This document shows positions 60,659 to 64,000 of a DNA stretch of 64,000 bases, piece by piece; position 1 is the stretch's first letter, and every line of letters starts with the position of its first letter. The stretch is from Zanthoxylum bungeanum (lineage: Eukaryota; Streptophyta; Magnoliopsida; Sapindales; Rutaceae). The position numbers and the translations under genes were made by a program. Location of the stretch: assembly GCA_019454045.1 (NCBI GenBank), contig SKCR01036774.1, forward strand, positions 124,001 to 188,000, read 5' to 3'. Under the pieces are notes generated by a model. The model ran no database searches, had not been told where the DNA came from, and saw only the letters and a list, made by a program, of their open reading frames with translations.

Positions 60659-62595
60659 TGTTAGTGTCCTAGACATGCCAAGGATCTCTAAACATGATTC
60701 TAGTGTGAATACATCAAATGAAAGTAGCGGAAATACTCACATTGATCGGATTTAGGATTTCAAAATTCCATGGATGTAGAAGCTCCAAGCCTTTGATTTG
60801 AATTCCAAACTCAAGGGTGAGTTTCCCTATCACCTCACAAGACTCCTTTAAGTGCTAGCTTTTAAGATTTTTGAAGCAAAATCAATGGAGAGAAAAATGC
60901 AAGTTCACGCCCAAAGAGAGAGAAGGAGGAATAGTAGTTTTCAAAAAACTAATACCAAAATTAAAAAATTGTGTGTTGACTTTCAAAGTGGTGGTAGATA
61001 TGAGAAGTAAATGCCACATTTACTATTTCAACCACCAACATCACAAATAGTGACTTTTGATGTAAGTCATGGGTCCCACCCATTTAATTCCAAATCTAGT
61101 TGGCTTACACAACACATTTTGGGCTCGGGTTCGTTTATTCCGAATAAATGAATTTTCCGTCGCTACGTAATTAAATTCAATTTAATTAAATAATAATGCC
61201 TAGCAAAATTATTACGAAATTCGCTTACGAATTAATTCTAAATTAATCTGCTCGCTTGAATTAAAATCCAATTTTAGTTACGTATTGAAATCCAATTTCA
61301 ATCAATATATCTGATATATTATTTAGCCCAAATAAATAAATTAAATAGTATCTAATTTAACTATTAAATTTACTTTGCCGATTAATTCCAAATTAATCGC
61401 GTTCTCTCTTCCAAACGAATTTAATCCCAGATAAATTCTTGACGCAATTAATCCCATATTAATTTTCTGTCTCATAATTAATCTCAAATTAATTCTTGCA
61501 GTAATTAATCCCAGATTAATTTTCTCTCTCATAATTAATCCCAGATTAATTATTCCGAGTCAAATATCATCGGTGAATCTTTGGGAAGCGACCCAAGAGA
61601 TCCCTGGATATGTTGGCAGTAAATACGGTCATTGGACTATCCGAACACGTGCGTACCCAGTACCACATTCTTACCGATTTACAAGACATGGTTGGTTTCT
61701 AGCAAAGCACCAGGCCTACTTAATTCTCCAGAAATATTCAACGAGGAATATATAATCTTTATCAGGCATAGTATACTAAGTATTGCGTATTACGATCCAG
61801 TATCAGATGTCACATGATAGGCCTAGGGCTGGAATTATGTCTGCTCCGTACGAAGCATATATCGGATCACTAACAACTAGTCTCTTTAATCGGATAATCA
61901 TGACCTATTCATACTATCCCGATAGCTGCAGCATTTGAGAGTACTAGTTTTGTATCCATGCGTAATCATCATCTACATATGACTGAAGTGATACTTCCAT
62001 CTTGACATCACACCCAATACACTACGATTCTCAGTAAACCCAGAAGAGGCGTACACAAAACCTGTTAAAGCCTCGGACGACCAAAATCAAAGCGTACTGA
62101 TTGTCGCAAGTATTAGCGATGCAAGTATCAAGTTAAGACCAAATACACTTACCCTGATTCGGATTCCCATAGACACATAGTCATACTACCAATGGGATTC
62201 CGAGGGGTTTATCCACAGCGAAGCTGTTCCCGGTCCAATGGCTAACAGAAACTCCTATCACACTTGCATAAATATCTAATACTTAAATATATTAGAACTA
62301 TGCTGTTAAGCTTCCATAACGCGCACAAGTGCAATACTAGTTTATTCTGCATTATCGATGTCCAGTCTCGATAATACTACGATTATGGATATTTAATGAT
62401 TAAACCGTTCGTGGATTAATACTGTCTCATATCTTATTAATCTGGTACTAATCATATGGACTTTTATCATTTATATATCCAAGTAATCCAATTACAAATG
62501 ATAAAAGAGCAATTTCTTTTGTCACATAGTTAATTTGTACAAAGAACACAATGTCTTTTACAAACAGTGATGCTATGGGTCATAATTGTCCAACA
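60659..62595 (-). repeat. 5' LTR of copia copy C
   Basis: It pairs with 51,638-53,576. Its outer end TTGTCCAACA is followed by the GAGAG duplication. Confidence 0.93.
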
Positions 62596-62600
62596 GAGAG

Positions 62601-62755
62601 GCCATGGGTTGCTTCCATTTCCTTTCGCGCATCTTCTCTCTCATTTCGTATGGTTTCTTCCATTTTCCCTATCCACTCCGTCGTCGAAGCCTCTGAAGAT
62701 CTATAGTTCACGTCTCATGTCATCATCTTACTGTGTTTGTTGCTTTTTGTACTGC
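62601..62755 (-). other. Leader of Ty3/gypsy element E
   Basis: A short non-coding stretch between the primer-binding site and the copia C insertion. Its continuation on the other side of copia C is 51,637 and leftwards, which places the 65-bp and 46-bp arrays in the same element. Confidence 0.5.
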
Positions 62756-62773
62756 TCCCCACAGACGGCGCCA
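62756..62773 (-). other. Primer-binding site of Ty3/gypsy element E
   Basis: The minus strand reads TGGCGCCGTCTGTGGGGA, five bases from the LTR end. TGGCGCCG-type sites are common in plant Ty3/gypsy elements; the exact tRNA is not settled here. Confidence 0.75.
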
Positions 62774-62778
62774 ACTAT

Positions 62779-63732
62779 TGACGGCTGATTTTTGTTCCAG
62801 GGGTAATTCGGATAAATCATTCCTCGAATAATTCTCCCTCAACTGTGAATTTGTTTGGTTTGTTGGGAACCAAATGCAAACTTAGCAAAAGATGAGAAAA
62901 CATACATATAGAATATAGGGTTTAATGTGATTGGCGGAATGGATCCAACCTACATCCACGGGCACAAGGAAAAAGAAAGTTTTTTATAACGTGGTTGGGT
63001 ATGGCCGACTTATCTATCTCTCGGGCTCGTCTGACCGACTTCTCACAAGCTCACTCTTACACTTAAGCTTTTTGCTCTCTATTACAATTGAAGAATGAAA
63101 TAGAATTAGCTAACTTTTTACAATGAGTTCTCAATCCATTTATATACTATGGCAAATTATACTGTTACACCAATCTCATGACGTCAGCCATGTGGATCTA
63201 CCATTAATGTGAGGGCTCTCTTCCCCAACCACTTTGCTGAAAGTAGCTCTGCCACTTGACATCTCATTAACCTATGCCACTTTTGGCCACTGCCACACGC
63301 TACCTCACAAAGTCAGCATGTAACCTATCAACTCTTATGTGGTAGTGTGTGCTAGAAGATAAGTCAGCCACATGTTCCTGTCACTTCAGACCTATTGGAG
63401 AATGCGAGTTCCTATACCGGACTTGCGTCTTCTGATCCTAACCATTTCATTATCATTCTGACCTGCCCTACTAGGTTGGGAACTGAAACATCATCCATCC
63501 TGCTTATATCGGACTATCAGGTCGGCTCGGTCCCGAGGTCTTAACTCCCTTCGCTTCTCTAAACAACTTCCCTCATCGGGTAGATCGACAAATGCGAACC
63601 GACCCCGACCTCTAAGCCGTACCTGACGTCTATGTTCCTTGAGCTCGGGCCCTTAAACCTTAGAAATGGAAATCTCTTTTATACCCTTTTTCGAGATTCT
63701 GACTTCTTGGAGGTCGAAAACCACCACCAACA
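62779..63732 (-). repeat. 5' LTR of Ty3/gypsy element E (954 bp)
   Basis: On the minus strand it begins TGTTGGTGGTGGTTTTCGAC and ends ATCAGCCGTCA, just before the primer-binding site. It carries TATA at 63,676-63,683. The flank next to it is ATATA. No matching 3' LTR is found in the window, so the element is truncated or extends in a lost form past 50,140. Confidence 0.75.
63676..63683 (-). promoter_or_regulatory. TATA box in the LTR of element E
   Basis: GGGTATAAAAGAG on the minus strand lies about 50 bp from the LTR start, close to the U3 boundary. Confidence 0.55.
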
Positions 63733-64000
63733 ATATATATATTTTAGAACTAGACATCAATGACAATGCTATAAGTTATATTTTTCAAGTACTTTTTCGA
63801 ACTAAAGCATATATATTAGGTTTTTTTGTGTAATCAGAATCTAGTATTTCGATTGCATTTACAATCTAGAATCTCTTGTCGAAATGCTTTAATGTAGGTT
63901 TGCATAGATTTATGTTACATCATCTGTAAATCACTTGATCTCAATTTAAACAGAACATATAAAATCTCTGATTATCTCATATTTTTATAAAAAAAAAATA
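63733..64000. other. AT-rich end of window, nothing recognised
   Basis: A short TA run is followed by unassigned AT-rich sequence. Confidence 0.5.

Larger units (their letters stand above)
51638..62595 (-). mobile_element. Ty1/copia retrotransposon copy C (10.96 kb)
   Basis: LTRs of 1,939 and 1,937 bp flank a full-length interior. A perfect GAGAG duplication stands at 51,633-51,637 and 62,596-62,600. The primer-binding site fits initiator tRNA-Met (60,645-60,658). It is the best preserved of the three related copies, but its genes still carry frameshifts, a deletion, a 418-bp tandem duplication and a 555-bp solo-LTR insertion. Confidence 0.94.

Overview
This window reads as plant nuclear DNA, most likely from a dicot. 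It is AT-rich, packed with nested transposable elements, and holds one convincing host gene: an intact, intronless GRAS-family transcription factor at 30,482-31,918 (+). No bacterial, organellar, tRNA, rRNA or CRISPR signal was found. Everything else that could be assigned is transposon sequence. Almost all reading frames outside the GRAS gene are decayed element genes or open frames created by tandem repeats.

Left part. 1-4,578 is the 3' part of a decayed Ty1/copia element (copy A, +) ending in a 2.09 kb LTR. 5,476-28,278 is a CACTA DNA transposon with CACTA ends and a TAA target duplication. It carries a dead tnp2-like transposase (6,111-9,193) and a second, Transposase_24-like gene that is now cut into three pieces. 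Two insertions cut that second gene: a 3.16 kb solo LTR (9,911-13,066, ATAAG duplication) and a copia element (copy B, -, 13,806-27,227). Copy B's own upstream LTR is cut by another solo LTR (22,720-26,193, CATAC duplication). The host element is thus three levels deep. A 1.23 kb non-autonomous CACTA (28,423-29,654, AAT duplication) follows directly.

Middle. The GRAS gene sits in about 2.7 kb of clean sequence. It is bounded on the left by the small CACTA and on the right by an inverted fragment of the same CACTA family (about 32,395-33,251). After that comes a very decayed copia (about 33,252-37,460, +), whose probable LTR received a 10.1 kb Ty3/gypsy element (38,274-48,386, -, GTTAA duplication). 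This element has 2.87 kb LTRs, a primer-binding site matching plant tRNA-Arg as in Ogre/Tat elements, a gag with two in-frame stops, two small stubs of pol, and a 3' tandem-repeat region. It is a deletion derivative of an Ogre/Tat-like element. The two solo LTRs on the left are from the same superfamily of LTRs.

Right part. A 65-bp minisatellite (about 50,140-51,378) and a 46-bp array seem to belong to the leader of another Ty3/gypsy element. Its 0.95 kb LTR (62,779-63,732) and primer-binding site (62,756-62,773) lie on the far side of a third copia (copy C, -, 51,638-62,595, GAGAG duplication). Copy C is itself cut by a 555-bp solo LTR (54,165-54,719, GTGAC duplication).

How it fits together. 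The order of nesting is secured by target-site duplications, so the insertion history can be read directly. I see no multi-gene host system. The points most worth following up are the Ogre-like deletion derivative and its repeat architecture, the PBS-like copy inside its LTR, the inverted CACTA sequences flanking the GRAS gene, and the LxLxL repressor-type motif at the N terminus of the GRAS protein. All calls are from reading the sequence; no database search was run.
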